Assembly (NCBI GenBank): GCA_037624485.1
Contig: JASJJC010000002.1
Location: 1 to 64,000 of the forward strand
Direction of reading: 5' to 3'
Length of the DNA: 64,000 nucleotides
DNA from: JAFMKE01 sp037624485
Lineage (GTDB): Bacteria; Bacteroidota; Bacteroidia; Chitinophagales; UBA8649
How positions within the stretch are numbered: position 1 is the stretch's first letter; each line of letters starts with the position of its first letter. Below, piece after piece: positions 42,998 to 51,897 of the stretch. Below the pieces are notes generated by a model. The model searched no databases, had not been told where the DNA came from, and worked only from the letters and a program-made list of their open reading frames with translations. Made by a program: the position numbers and the translations under genes.

Positions 42998-43369
42998 CTA
43001 GGTGTAATATTTCTCCTTTCTAGGTTTCTTATTGACGGATTGTAAAAATACCCCACTCATTGAACTTAGCATACCAATAATGCCACCCAAAAAAGCTGTG
43101 CTAATGATTATTAACGGTTCATTGTGTAATGGCAATAATTCAGCCATTCTAGTTAACAAGATAAAATCGTTTTGATAGCTTTTGATTAGGGCCACAAACC
43201 CCCATAGAATAAAAACGGAAAAAAAGCCCGCAAGTGCAGCTTCGCTGCTATTGTCCAAGTAATACATTGCAACACCAAAACATACTATAGCAATCGTCCA
43301 CCAGGGTAAGAATAATGAAACTATTGTTCCTAGAATGAGCATAAATATTAATGCAAAAATTGTTTTCAT
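42998..43369 (-). CDS. Small membrane protein of unknown function
   Basis: The 123-residue protein has about four hydrophobic segments (residues 3-20, 24-40, 45-63 and 83-107) and a basic C-terminal tail (NKKPRKEKYY). No family was recognised. The ATG lies directly behind the stop of the penicillin acylase family gene, with one base between them, so it is the second gene of that operon and converges on the ABC exporter gene with a four-base gap. Confidence 0.65.
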   Translation of the reverse strand: MKTIFALIFMLILGTIVSLFLPWWTIAIVCFGVAMYYLDNSSEAALAGFFSVFILWGFVALIKSYQNDFILLTRMAELLPLHNEPLIIISTAFLGGIIGMLSSMSGVFLQSVNKKPRKEKYYT

Positions 43370-43370
43370 T

Positions 43371-45833
43371 TTATTGTTTTTTTAATCGTACAGTTTTAAA
43401 ATTACCTTGCTGATAAAAGGATTGGTCATTCGAATTTATTAAATCGTGATATTCTCCATTTGCCCATTCTTTCACCATGTTGTCGTAATACTTACTTCCA
43501 GGATTACCACTTTGCCCGCCTGGATAGACTCCATAACCTTTTATCTTACCGCCATCAAAATCTAAAATCATTCGCCAGCTAGGTCCATGAAATTTTCCCG
43601 ATGCATTAACAATTTTATAGTTACCCCCAATATCTAAATTCGTAGAGAAAGCGGGTATCATTCCTAAATGCTCAATCAAGGTATTTTTGTATTTCCCCCA
43701 ATCCGTACTTTCTAAGTCATCCAATTGATTCACAACATTATCAAAAGCTCGTTCGATTATCTCGCCACTGGTTTCTATGGCATTAGTCCCTTCCATGTCA
43801 ATGAATCGGTGCTCTACGCTATCAGCAAGCAATCTATAGGTCTGATACTCATTAGGAGCTTTCCAGCCGTCTTTCCATTTATAAGGATCCCAACCCCCGG
43901 GAACTTCTGTTTCAACGAATTCATCCCATAACGAAGTGTAATATCCATCATTAAACAATTGATAGTAAGTCGCTTCTTTAGAATCAAGATCATTTACATA
44001 ATCCCATTCGCTCAATGCATCAAATATCTCTTTCCCTTTTTCATCTAAGGAATCCCTATCGAGATAACTCAATAATAGGGGCAAGGATTCTTCGGCCATT
44101 AAATTGTATTCATTGAATTGCAGCGCTTTAAAATCATCTTTTGTAACTTGCCGCATCTCTTTCAATTCCCTATTGATAACTCTGTTTCTGTAATATTCAA
44201 AAACACCGTTAGTGAAGTAAGGGTATGTGCTATCGGCTACATGTTGATTGGCGCTATAGACATATTCTCGATCTGGATTATGCATCATTGGAATTTCATC
44301 GTAAGGAATGAATTCGCTCCATGCCTCTTTTTGTGATCCATCCATGAAGAACACCCCTTGATTATCATCAAGCACAGGAAACTTACCCTGTTGACGCAAG
44401 GCAATATCTCCATCAACGCAAGCAAAAACGAAATTCTGTGCAGGACATTCATAATATTGTAAGGCTTCTAAATAGTCCTCAAAGTTCTTCGCTCTGTTTA
44501 ATAGGTAAAACGTCATGTATTCTTGACCATCTTGATGGGCCATCCATTGAAGGGCAAAGTTCTTTGGGCCATCCTGAGTTGGGAAGTCTTCATATACCAC
44601 TGGTCCTAAATGTGTCATGATGATTGTGTCGTAGACAGGATTTCCCCCTTTCACCGCAAACTCTTCATAAATTTTAGTAGTCGCTCTCCATGAATCCTGC
44701 CATTTATAGAAGTCTTTTGAATCGTCCTTGTATTCTATGCTATACCAATCTTTAACATCTCTTCCAGCATTAGTTACTCCCCATCCTATATGGTCATTAA
44801 ACCCAATAATGATTCCTGGTGCTCCCGGGAAAACCACTCCATAAGTATTTAAGTTTGGAGCATTTAAATGCATTTCTAACCATACTGAAGGGAATGATAA
44901 TTTTAAGTGGGGATCATTGGCCAATAGTGGATACCCTGAAGCTGTTTTTTCACCTGAGACTGCCCAATTATTACTACCAATTTGTACATCACTCTTTTCA
45001 TAGAGCGCACCTAAATCTTGTAAATTAGCTGTATTCACCGGAAGGTCCATTATTTCCAAAGCGGTATCTTTTTCGAATGAGGCTTTCCAACCGTTGTTAG
45101 GTGTTGGGAAAATTGGTTCTAATTGATCGGAATAATCATTGAATAAGGAGTCAAACAAAGACTCCCCATATTTAATGGCGAAGTTGCTATTCTCAATGTC
45201 ATATTCTGTTGAAGTCAACACATTACTCATGTTCATCAACAATAGAGCGGTTTTATAAGAACTCCAAGGTTCAGGCGCATAACCCATTAATTGATATTCA
45301 ATAGGTAAATCTTTTTTCTTTACGCTATTCATGTAGGCATTAACACCTGCAGTAAACTGATTCATTAAGTTTTTAGAAAAGGGGTCTGCTTCTATAACGA
45401 GCAATTTGTTTTGGGCACCAAGTTTTAGGCCTAATCGTCGTTGCTTCTTATCAAATTTTACAAATTTATCATTCTCGCCAGGGCCAATCAACTCCGCGAT
45501 TCTCCCTTCAGCAGCTAGTACCTGAAATTCCATTTGCCATAGGCGAAGACTAGCCACTACATAGCCTTGCGCAAAATAGAGATCTTGCTCATTTTGAGCA
45601 AAAATGTGCGGAATTCGTCGTTCATCAAAATAGATATCTACATCTCCTTCAAGTTCTTCAATGAGTAATTGACTTGGTAAATGCAAGTCTTTACTATCTT
45701 CACCTAAATTATAAAAGCCCGAGAATGGGTTGAGTAGCTTTCCAAACGCTGGATTTCCGTCTATCCTAAGATTTAAAGCAATCATTAGACAAATTGTCAG
45801 CAAAAAAGTAAGGATAAAGCGGAATTTATTCAA
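43371..45833 (-). CDS. Penicillin acylase family N-terminal-nucleophile hydrolase
   Basis: The 820-residue protein starts with TTG; no in-frame ATG precedes it. A hydrophobic N terminus anchors or exports it. The propeptide-type layout is conserved: the alpha-chain segment DIYFDERRIPHIFAQNEQDL ... AQGYVVASLRLWQMEF, a linker, then the autocatalytic cleavage site with nucleophile Ser287 in IGSNNWAVSG, followed by GYPLLANDPHL and PGAPGIIIGFNDHIGWGVTN. Members hydrolyse amide bonds such as acyl-homoserine lactones or beta-lactam side chains. The substrate is not predictable here. It is divergent from the rhomboid gene by 30 bases. Confidence 0.9.
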   Translation of the reverse strand: MNKFRFILTFLLTICLMIALNLRIDGNPAFGKLLNPFSGFYNLGEDSKDLHLPSQLLIEELEGDVDIYFDERRIPHIFAQNEQDLYFAQGYVVASLRLWQMEFQVLAAEGRIAELIGPGENDKFVKFDKKQRRLGLKLGAQNKLLVIEADPFSKNLMNQFTAGVNAYMNSVKKKDLPIEYQLMGYAPEPWSSYKTALLLMNMSNVLTSTEYDIENSNFAIKYGESLFDSLFNDYSDQLEPIFPTPNNGWKASFEKDTALEIMDLPVNTANLQDLGALYEKSDVQIGSNNWAVSGEKTASGYPLLANDPHLKLSFPSVWLEMHLNAPNLNTYGVVFPGAPGIIIGFNDHIGWGVTNAGRDVKDWYSIEYKDDSKDFYKWQDSWRATTKIYEEFAVKGGNPVYDTIIMTHLGPVVYEDFPTQDGPKNFALQWMAHQDGQEYMTFYLLNRAKNFEDYLEALQYYECPAQNFVFACVDGDIALRQQGKFPVLDDNQGVFFMDGSQKEAWSEFIPYDEIPMMHNPDREYVYSANQHVADSTYPYFTNGVFEYYRNRVINRELKEMRQVTKDDFKALQFNEYNLMAEESLPLLLSYLDRDSLDEKGKEIFDALSEWDYVNDLDSKEATYYQLFNDGYYTSLWDEFVETEVPGGWDPYKWKDGWKAPNEYQTYRLLADSVEHRFIDMEGTNAIETSGEIIERAFDNVVNQLDDLESTDWGKYKNTLIEHLGMIPAFSTNLDIGGNYKIVNASGKFHGPSWRMILDFDGGKIKGYGVYPGGQSGNPGSKYYDNMVKEWANGEYHDLINSNDQSFYQQGNFKTVRLKKQ

Positions 45834-45863
45834 GGGTAAGGTTTTTGTATAGGATAAGAAGAA

Positions 45864-46523
45864 ATGGCTAATATAAGTGCTAATATCAAGAATTTAAAGG
45901 AACGGCAATCATTTTATTTCAAACTGAAATTGTCTGTTTTGATCGTATTTACCTGGTTTGTGGTAGAGTTGCTTGATAATATGTTTAAATTGGGATTAGA
46001 GAATTACGGACTAAAGCCAAAATCTGTAGAGGGCTTGATCGGTATTCTTACATTTCCTTTTCTACATGGTGACTGGAACCACCTGCTTTCCAATGCTTCT
46101 AGCGCAATAATTCTGTTTACAGGCTTGTTTGTTTTTCACACGAGAAAAAGCTTGTTGTATTTGTTAATCATGTACCTTGCTTCTGGTATTTTGCTGTGGT
46201 TTATAGGTCAAAGTGGGACGAATCATATCGGTGCAAGCGGGCTTATCTATGCCGTAGCGTTTTTCTTATTTGTGGGAAGCGTTCGAGAAGGGAATAGAAA
46301 TTCTATGGCCTTGTCTTTTTTCATTATTCTTATGTATGGCAGCATGATTTGGGGGCTTACACCATTTACTGTTCAAGCTAATGTAAGTTGGGAAGGTCAC
46401 TTGTCAGGTGCAATTATAGGTGTAATTTTAGCTTTATATGTGTATAAGGATTACATAAAACCTCAAGAGCTTTATACTGAAGATGATCGCCCATTCTTTG
46501 AGCGTCATCCTATCGATATCTAG
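45864..46523 (+). CDS. Rhomboid family intramembrane serine protease
   Basis: The 219-residue protein has six predicted membrane helices. The catalytic dyad is Ser125 in GASGLIYA and His179 in WEGHLSGA. The oxyanion-side HGDWNHLLSN motif (His68 to Asn77) is also present. Rhomboids cleave membrane-spanning substrates within the bilayer. The substrate here is unknown. The stop TAG shares a CTAG with the stop of the convergent MATE transporter gene. Confidence 0.9.
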   Translation: MANISANIKNLKERQSFYFKLKLSVLIVFTWFVVELLDNMFKLGLENYGLKPKSVEGLIGILTFPFLHGDWNHLLSNASSAIILFTGLFVFHTRKSLLYLLIMYLASGILLWFIGQSGTNHIGASGLIYAVAFFLFVGSVREGNRNSMALSFFIILMYGSMIWGLTPFTVQANVSWEGHLSGAIIGVILALYVYKDYIKPQELYTEDDRPFFERHPIDI

Positions 46524-47857
46524 TTTTTAAGCTTCTTTTTCCAGTTAAAGAACCTCAAATAAAGCAGGGATAAAAGGGCTAGAGAACCCCAATAGAATAA
46601 TTCTGTGGTCCAAGCAACTGTAAGATTTACATCAAGTATATAAAATATGATATAAACAAAAAACAGGTAGACAACAATGGTTATCGTTTCAACGATTAAG
46701 CTGTGTAAACTTGCCCCTATACTCGCTATACAATTAAACAAAATAGTGGAGAAACCATACAGCCATAAGGCAACCAAAGCAACATACAAAGGACCGATTG
46801 AATCTCCTACTAATCCTTTTTCAGAAATTAAGGTTAAGAGCATTTTAGGGAAAATGAAAGTTGGTAAAGTAAAGAGGAATATTAATATACTGCTGATTAT
46901 AATAATTCGCTTAAGCGTAGGTATGATTTCATCAATCTTTTTCTGACCGACTAAATTGCCTATGACCGTATTTGTACTTGAGGCAAGCGCATAGGTTGGA
47001 ATCCCTAAGAGGGTATAGATCTGTTTAACGTTATTGGAAATGGCTAATTCTGCTTTACCCATTTTCTCTATTAAAGTAAAGAAGACTACCCAAGCAGCAA
47101 GTCCTATCAGGGTCTGAACCACTAATGGGAAAGATAAATTTGTGATTTTAGAAATGATGTCTTTTGTGATTTTCTGAAAATAAAAGAGATGATTTTTCTC
47201 TTTCAAATTGAGCACGACTATGCCTGCAATCATTATGCCCGTTGAAAGAAACTCCGCTAAATTACTGGCATAAGCAGCCCCCTTTATTCCTAAAGCGGGA
47301 AATCCAAAGTGACCAAAAATCAAAACCCAATTCATAAAAATATTACTAACAGACATCGTGATGATAGCAACTGCTAAAATTTTAGTTCGACCAATACCAG
47401 AATAATAGGCAATCATCGCGCTACCTAAAAAGCTAGCAAAGAATCCCCATTTTCTTATATTTAAAAAAGCATAAGAAGCTTCAATAACGTCAGGGTCCTG
47501 AAGGATGGCTTCTAGTATTGCTCTTCCCCAAAAGAAAAGAATGAGCCAAAGTAAAGTTGCCACGCACATTAATACCACCAACATATTGTCCAAGATTAAG
47601 CCAATAGCCTTGTGTTTGTTTTGACCATCTTTTTGAGCGATAAGTATCTGAGCACCACGAGTATAACTGAAGCCAGCCATGAAAAAGAATAAGTATAGCA
47701 GGGAGATGTAGCCGATTGCGGCTTGCTCAGTAACTCCAATTTCTCTCATGAAGCCAATGTCCGTGACAGCAATAAGGGTGAAGAAGAAATTGCTGACCAT
47801 TAGTGGAAATGCAATTTTCAATATATCCTTGTAACTATAGCTTAAGTTCTTCATCAT
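46520..47857 (-). CDS. MATE family efflux transporter
   Basis: The product is about 445 residues from the ATG at 47857. The frame extends 15 bases further to a TTG, which is a weaker start. Twelve membrane helices are arranged in two related halves, with family signatures FPLMVSNFFFTLIAVTDIGFM near the N terminus and FPLVVQTLIGLAAWVVFFTLIEKMG at the start of the second half. MATE proteins expel cationic drugs, flavonoids or metabolites using Na+ or H+ gradients. The DinF-like subgroup is possible. It converges on the rhomboid gene with a four-base overlap. Confidence 0.88.
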   Translation of the reverse strand: MMKNLSYSYKDILKIAFPLMVSNFFFTLIAVTDIGFMREIGVTEQAAIGYISLLYLFFFMAGFSYTRGAQILIAQKDGQNKHKAIGLILDNMLVVLMCVATLLWLILFFWGRAILEAILQDPDVIEASYAFLNIRKWGFFASFLGSAMIAYYSGIGRTKILAVAIITMSVSNIFMNWVLIFGHFGFPALGIKGAAYASNLAEFLSTGIMIAGIVVLNLKEKNHLFYFQKITKDIISKITNLSFPLVVQTLIGLAAWVVFFTLIEKMGKAELAISNNVKQIYTLLGIPTYALASSTNTVIGNLVGQKKIDEIIPTLKRIIIISSILIFLFTLPTFIFPKMLLTLISEKGLVGDSIGPLYVALVALWLYGFSTILFNCIASIGASLHSLIVETITIVVYLFFVYIIFYILDVNLTVAWTTELFYWGSLALLSLLYLRFFNWKKKLKN

Positions 47858-48068
47858 TAGTACAGCGCACAAAGAAACTAAAAGTATTTTGCTCTTGAGC
47901 TAAATCCATGGTCCAAATTTATACTATTATCCTTATTCCTGAAGTTTAAACCATTGTAAGTCATCTTAAAATACGCTAAACACAAAAAATGAATGTACTT
48001 TGACCTAAATATTCTTAAAATGTTTTTATTTTGTGGTTGAATATATAATCAATTTAAGACTAGAATAT

Positions 48069-48632
48069 ATGAAATTAGGGAAAGTTGCTATTACAGGAGT
48101 TCTTTGGATTATTGTTGCCGGCTTAGGATTTTGGCTTTACAAAATCATTCAGGATCCGGTACAGTTTGAAAAAGATTATGACACAAGATTTAAAATGACC
48201 ACTGAGCGCATGGAAGATGTTCGCGTTGCTCAAGGTTTTTATTTCAAATCTAAAGGGGAGTATGCAGGTAATTTTGATGACTTAATCGCTAGTATTAAAA
48301 ATGATCTAATTACGGAAATAGTTATAAATGGTAATGCAGATGATACTTCGATAGTTACCACTTATGATACCTTAAAATATTATATCAGCGATAAAATTGA
48401 GTTGTCAACCGCATCAAATGTAGATTCATTGCGAAAAATCCCATTGACCGGTGAAGATTTTGAAATGCAGGCAGGAATTTTAAAACTTCAAAGAGTGAAA
48501 GTTCCGGTTTACGAACTGCGCGCTCCGAAAGTTAAATACCTTAAGAATTTAAAAAGTGAATATTGGTCATTGAAAGATGATTTAGTAATGGGTTCAGTAG
48601 TTGAAGCCACAGATAAAGGAAATTGGGAATAA
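48069..48632 (+). CDS. Membrane-anchored protein of unknown function
   Basis: The 187-residue protein starts at the ATG giving MKLGKVAITGVLWIIVAGLG; an in-frame GTG 36 bases upstream is less likely. One N-terminal membrane helix is followed by a soluble domain with ERMEDVRVAQGFYFKSKGEYAGNFDDLIASI, which resembles the pseudopilin-like 'read-a-file' segment of Bacteroidota proteins, and by RKIPLTGEDFEMQAGIL. The function is unknown. It is the first gene of a cluster with DUF3822, rsmD and coaD. The 195 bases upstream contain no recognised element. Confidence 0.65.
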   Translation: MKLGKVAITGVLWIIVAGLGFWLYKIIQDPVQFEKDYDTRFKMTTERMEDVRVAQGFYFKSKGEYAGNFDDLIASIKNDLITEIVINGNADDTSIVTTYDTLKYYISDKIELSTASNVDSLRKIPLTGEDFEMQAGILKLQRVKVPVYELRAPKVKYLKNLKSEYWSLKDDLVMGSVVEATDKGNWE

Positions 48633-49461
48633 ACCAGATAAATTGATTTTTACAAATCCATCCCAAAGCAGGGAAAGTACACTAATAGTTGAATGGGGCA
48701 AACGCAGTTTGTCCTTTTCTGTTTTTCATGAGCAAGACAATCGGGTTTTACATACCGATATTCTTGAATTTGAGAAGGAGCTTATTGATTTTACGAAACA
48801 AGATTTTAATCGTTTTTTTAAAGCGCATTCGATTTTCGGCTATTCCTTTGAAAAAACGCTTTGTTTAGTAGACACCAAATACGCTACTCTGGTGCCTAAT
48901 GATTTATTTACAACAGGAGAAAATGAAGAATTTCTAAGATTTGTACATGATTTACCTTCGGGGAATTTCACCTTTCCCAATGAAGCAATTTTGTCGACAG
49001 ATTACCAATTGATATATGCTCTGCCTAAATTACTGCAGGAATCATTATCAAAACATTTCATCAATGTACACTATTCTATAAGTCAAGTTTCGCTGCTTAA
49101 TTATTTTTCTAAATTCACACAACTTGATGAATTCTTTGGGGTACATTTTAATGGGGATGAGTTATTTGTTTTCTGCTATAAAGAAAGTCATCTTCAATTT
49201 TATAATTCATTTCCATATATCAGTTCAGAAGATATCGTTTACAATGTGTTAAACGTTTTAAATGAACTTGGTTTAAGTAATGAAAGGTGTGTGGTTTATT
49301 ACACAGGTATGATGCCCGAGGATTCTGCACACATCGAACTGTTAAATCAATATGTTAAATTTTTAAAGCCTCTTGAGCGAACGAATAAGTTAAATTATTC
49401 GACAAGTGTAGCTGCGACTCCTAGTCATTATTTTATCCACCATTATGCTAGTATTTTATGA
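48601..49461 (+). CDS. DUF3822 family protein
   Basis: About 286 residues starting with TTG at 48601, overlapping the previous gene by 32 bases. No in-frame ATG exists until deep inside the protein, so a non-ATG start is required; the exact one is uncertain. The segment STLIVEWGKRSLSFSVFHEQ and the later GVHFNGDELFVFCYKESHLQF suggest two related actin-like halves, but there is no clear ATP-binding motif. The family is restricted to Bacteroidota and regularly precedes rsmD, which it overlaps by four bases here. Confidence 0.7.
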   Translation: MKPQIKEIGNKPDKLIFTNPSQSRESTLIVEWGKRSLSFSVFHEQDNRVLHTDILEFEKELIDFTKQDFNRFFKAHSIFGYSFEKTLCLVDTKYATLVPNDLFTTGENEEFLRFVHDLPSGNFTFPNEAILSTDYQLIYALPKLLQESLSKHFINVHYSISQVSLLNYFSKFTQLDEFFGVHFNGDELFVFCYKESHLQFYNSFPYISSEDIVYNVLNVLNELGLSNERCVVYYTGMMPEDSAHIELLNQYVKFLKPLERTNKLNYSTSVAATPSHYFIHHYASIL

Positions 49462-50003
49462 GAATTATTGCAGGAAAATATGGGGGACGGGTGCTAAAGG
49501 TTCCAGAATTTTCTCCTACAAGACCTACGACTAATATTGCTAAGGAAGCGCTTTTTAATACTCTAGAGAATTACTACAATTTTGAAAATATCCGCTTTTT
49601 AGATTTGTTCGGAGGGACCGGACAGTTGTCTTATGAAATAGCATCTAGAGGTTGCACGGATATTACAATTGTAGAGCAATATCCAAAGTGTGTTAAGTTT
49701 ATTGAAAAAACAAGAGACCTACTCGATATTGAAGGAATGAAAGTAATGCCAATGGATATCTTCAAATTCATGAAACACAGTAGAGAAAAATTTGATCTCA
49801 TATTCGCAGGTCCTCCTTATCCTTTGCCTAATTTACCAGATATTCCGGATTTGATTTTTGAGCACGACTTAGTGGAAGGAGAAGGTTGGTTTATTATGGA
49901 GCATAATCCTCAACACAATTTCAAGAAACACCCCCATTATGTGAAGCAGAAAAAATATGGACAAACTATATTTAGTATCTTTACGAATGCAGGAAAAAAC
50001 TAG
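49458..50003 (+). CDS. rsmD: 16S rRNA (guanine-N2)-methyltransferase RsmD
   Basis: The 181-residue SAM-dependent enzyme modifies G966 (E. coli numbering) of 16S rRNA. It begins MRIIAGKYGGRVLKVPE and TRPTTNIAKEALFNTLEN, then the SAM loop FLDLFGGTGQLSYEIASRG. Motif IV, normally DPPY/NPPY, reads GPPY here (Gly118-Tyr121 in LIFAGPPYPLP), so the usual catalytic Asp/Asn is a glycine. Otherwise the fold is intact. It is translationally coupled to DUF3822 (four-base overlap) and followed after five bases by coaD. Confidence 0.9.
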   Translation: MRIIAGKYGGRVLKVPEFSPTRPTTNIAKEALFNTLENYYNFENIRFLDLFGGTGQLSYEIASRGCTDITIVEQYPKCVKFIEKTRDLLDIEGMKVMPMDIFKFMKHSREKFDLIFAGPPYPLPNLPDIPDLIFEHDLVEGEGWFIMEHNPQHNFKKHPHYVKQKKYGQTIFSIFTNAGKN

Positions 50004-50008
50004 TTGCT

Positions 50009-50488
50009 ATGTCTAAAATTGCCATTTTCCCGGGATCTTTCGATCCTATAACTGTTGGACATGTGGATATTGTAAATCGCGCTTTACCACTTTTTGATAG
50101 AATCATCATTGCTATTGGTGTTAATACACAGAAGAAATATTTGTATTCACTAGAGCAAAGGATGCATTGGTTGCAGGAAACTTTTGGTAGTGAAAAGAAG
50201 ATTGAAATCGCTAGCTACGAAGGGCTAACTATCAATTTTTGTAAAGAAAAAAATGCAGATTACATCCTAAGAGGTATTCGTTCGGCTGCTGATTTTGAAT
50301 ATGAAAAGACTATTGCGCATTTAAATAATGCAATGTATGAAACTATAGAAACTATTTTAATTCTTTCAAAACCTGAGCTTAGTTCGATTTCGTCTACTAT
50401 CGTTCGGGAGATAATCAAAGGAAACGGAGACGTAAGTAAGTTTGTTCCAAAGGTTGTAATTCAAAGCATACAGTCAGAAAAATCTTAA
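50009..50488 (+). CDS. coaD: Phosphopantetheine adenylyltransferase
   Basis: The 159-residue nucleotidyltransferase performs the penultimate step of coenzyme A synthesis. The N-terminal GSFDPITVGHVDIVNRAL carries the (T/H)xGH nucleotide-binding motif, YILRGIRSAADFEYE contacts phosphopantetheine, and ISSTIVREIIKGNGDVSKFVP is the C-terminal signature. Length is standard. It ends the rsmD transcription unit. No terminator is visible before the mevalonate operon promoter. Confidence 0.96.
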   Translation: MSKIAIFPGSFDPITVGHVDIVNRALPLFDRIIIAIGVNTQKKYLYSLEQRMHWLQETFGSEKKIEIASYEGLTINFCKEKNADYILRGIRSAADFEYEKTIAHLNNAMYETIETILILSKPELSSISSTIVREIIKGNGDVSKFVPKVVIQSIQSEKS

Positions 50489-50500
50489 ATATTTATTTGT

Positions 50501-50508
50501 TAAATTTG
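50501..50508 (+). promoter_or_regulatory. Candidate promoter of the mevalonate operon
   Basis: TAAATTTG, an exact TAnnTTTG match, is 48 bases upstream of the HMG-CoA reductase ATG. Its last four bases are the first four of a perfect 20-bp palindrome, so a protein bound there would block the promoter. Confidence 0.5.
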
Positions 50509-50524
50509 TATCAATTGATACAAA
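50505..50524. promoter_or_regulatory. Perfect 20-bp palindrome, putative operator of the mevalonate operon
   Basis: TTTGTATCAATTGATACAAA is identical to its own reverse complement over all 20 bases. It has no loop and no following T run, so it is not a terminator. Its overlap with the TAnnTTTG element argues for a dimeric repressor site. Confidence 0.5.
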
Positions 50525-50556
50525 GATTTTAGTTCAAAAAAAATCAGTATTTTTAC

Positions 50557-51894
50557 ATGATGCAAGGCGGAAAAAAGATTTCTGGATTTTCAAAATTAAG
50601 CAAGACTGAAAAGATTCAGTGGTTAGCTCAAAATTTCTTATATTCTAATCCTATTGAGGTTGTCAAGGATTTCGCAAGTTTCTGGCATGATAACATCGAG
50701 GATCAAAAAGTTTTTGAAGGGTTTAGTGAAAATACGGTATCAAACTTTCATATGCCTTTCGGTATTGCACCGAATTTTCTAATAAATGGCAATGATTACG
50801 CTATTCCTATGGTTACAGAGGAAAGCTCTGTAGTAGCAGCTTGTGCTAACGCGGCAAAGTTTTGGTACGAGAAAGGGGGTTTTAAGTCTGTGGTTCTGAA
50901 TTCAGTTAAGTTAGGTCACGTTCATTTTACCTATAAAGGAGATACAGATAAGTTAAAAACTTTCTTTCCTGAGCTCAAGTCGAAATTAATTAGCGGAGTT
51001 AAGGATATTACACAAAATATGGAAAATAGGGGTGGAGGTATCTCTAATATTGAACTTCTAGACCTCAGCCAAAAAGAAGAATACCTGTTTCAATTGAAAT
51101 GTAGTTTCGAAACGGTGGATTCAATGGGAGCTAATTTCATTAACTCCTGTTTAGAGGCATTTGCGGAAATATTAGTTGAAGAAATTCAACTTTCTCCTCT
51201 TTTCTCGCTGAAAGAGAAAGACGTGAATGTCATTATGTCTATTCTTTCAAATTTTACTCCAGATTGCGTCGTGAGAGCAGAAGTGAGTTGTCCAATCGAT
51301 CAGCTTGGTTATTTTAATGACGGTGCTATGAAACCGGAGGAGTTTGCAGAGAAGTTTGCAACTGCGGTTCGGATTGCTGAAATAGATCCTTATCGGGCTA
51401 CAACGCATAATAAAGGGATTATGAACGGAATTGATTCTGTTGTAATTGCAACAGGAAATGATTTTAGAGCGGTTGAAGCTTGTGCGCATACGTATGCGGC
51501 CAAGGATGGTCAATATAAAAGTTTAACACATTGCTCAATTGAGAATAATATTTTCAGGTTCTACATAGAAGTCCCTCTTGCTCTGGGAACGGTTGGTGGC
51601 CTTACTGGTCTTCATCCCCTAGCTAAAAAATCAATGGAGCTAATGGGGAATCCCAAAGCACATGAATTGATGAAAATTGTCGCTGTTGTCGGCTTGGCTC
51701 AAAATTTTGCAGCGCTCAAATCATTAACCACTACAGGAATACAAGCGGGTCATATGAAAATGCATTTAAATAATATTTTAAGTCATTTCCATGCTACTGA
51801 AGGGGAAATGGAAGTTGCTTTAGTACACTTTAAGGATAGGGTGGTTTCTTTCAGCGCAGTAAGAGAGTATTTACAATTACTTAGAACGGTTTAA
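50557..51894 (+). CDS. Hydroxymethylglutaryl-CoA reductase, class II
   Basis: The 445-residue enzyme converts HMG-CoA to mevalonate (or the reverse). It has VTEESSVVAACANAAKFWYEKGG-like substrate-binding residues (EESSVVAACANAAKFW), VDSMGANFINS (the DxMGxN motif), the catalytic lysine region ATTHNKGIMNGIDSV and the GTVGG nucleotide motif (ALGTVGGLTGLHPLAK). The class II bacterial form lacks membrane spans. It is the first gene of a three-gene mevalonate operon, preceded by a TAnnTTTG element fused to a 20-bp palindrome. Confidence 0.9.
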   Translation: MMQGGKKISGFSKLSKTEKIQWLAQNFLYSNPIEVVKDFASFWHDNIEDQKVFEGFSENTVSNFHMPFGIAPNFLINGNDYAIPMVTEESSVVAACANAAKFWYEKGGFKSVVLNSVKLGHVHFTYKGDTDKLKTFFPELKSKLISGVKDITQNMENRGGGISNIELLDLSQKEEYLFQLKCSFETVDSMGANFINSCLEAFAEILVEEIQLSPLFSLKEKDVNVIMSILSNFTPDCVVRAEVSCPIDQLGYFNDGAMKPEEFAEKFATAVRIAEIDPYRATTHNKGIMNGIDSVVIATGNDFRAVEACAHTYAAKDGQYKSLTHCSIENNIFRFYIEVPLALGTVGGLTGLHPLAKKSMELMGNPKAHELMKIVAVVGLAQNFAALKSLTTTGIQAGHMKMHLNNILSHFHATEGEMEVALVHFKDRVVSFSAVREYLQLLRTV

Positions 51895-51897
51895 GTC

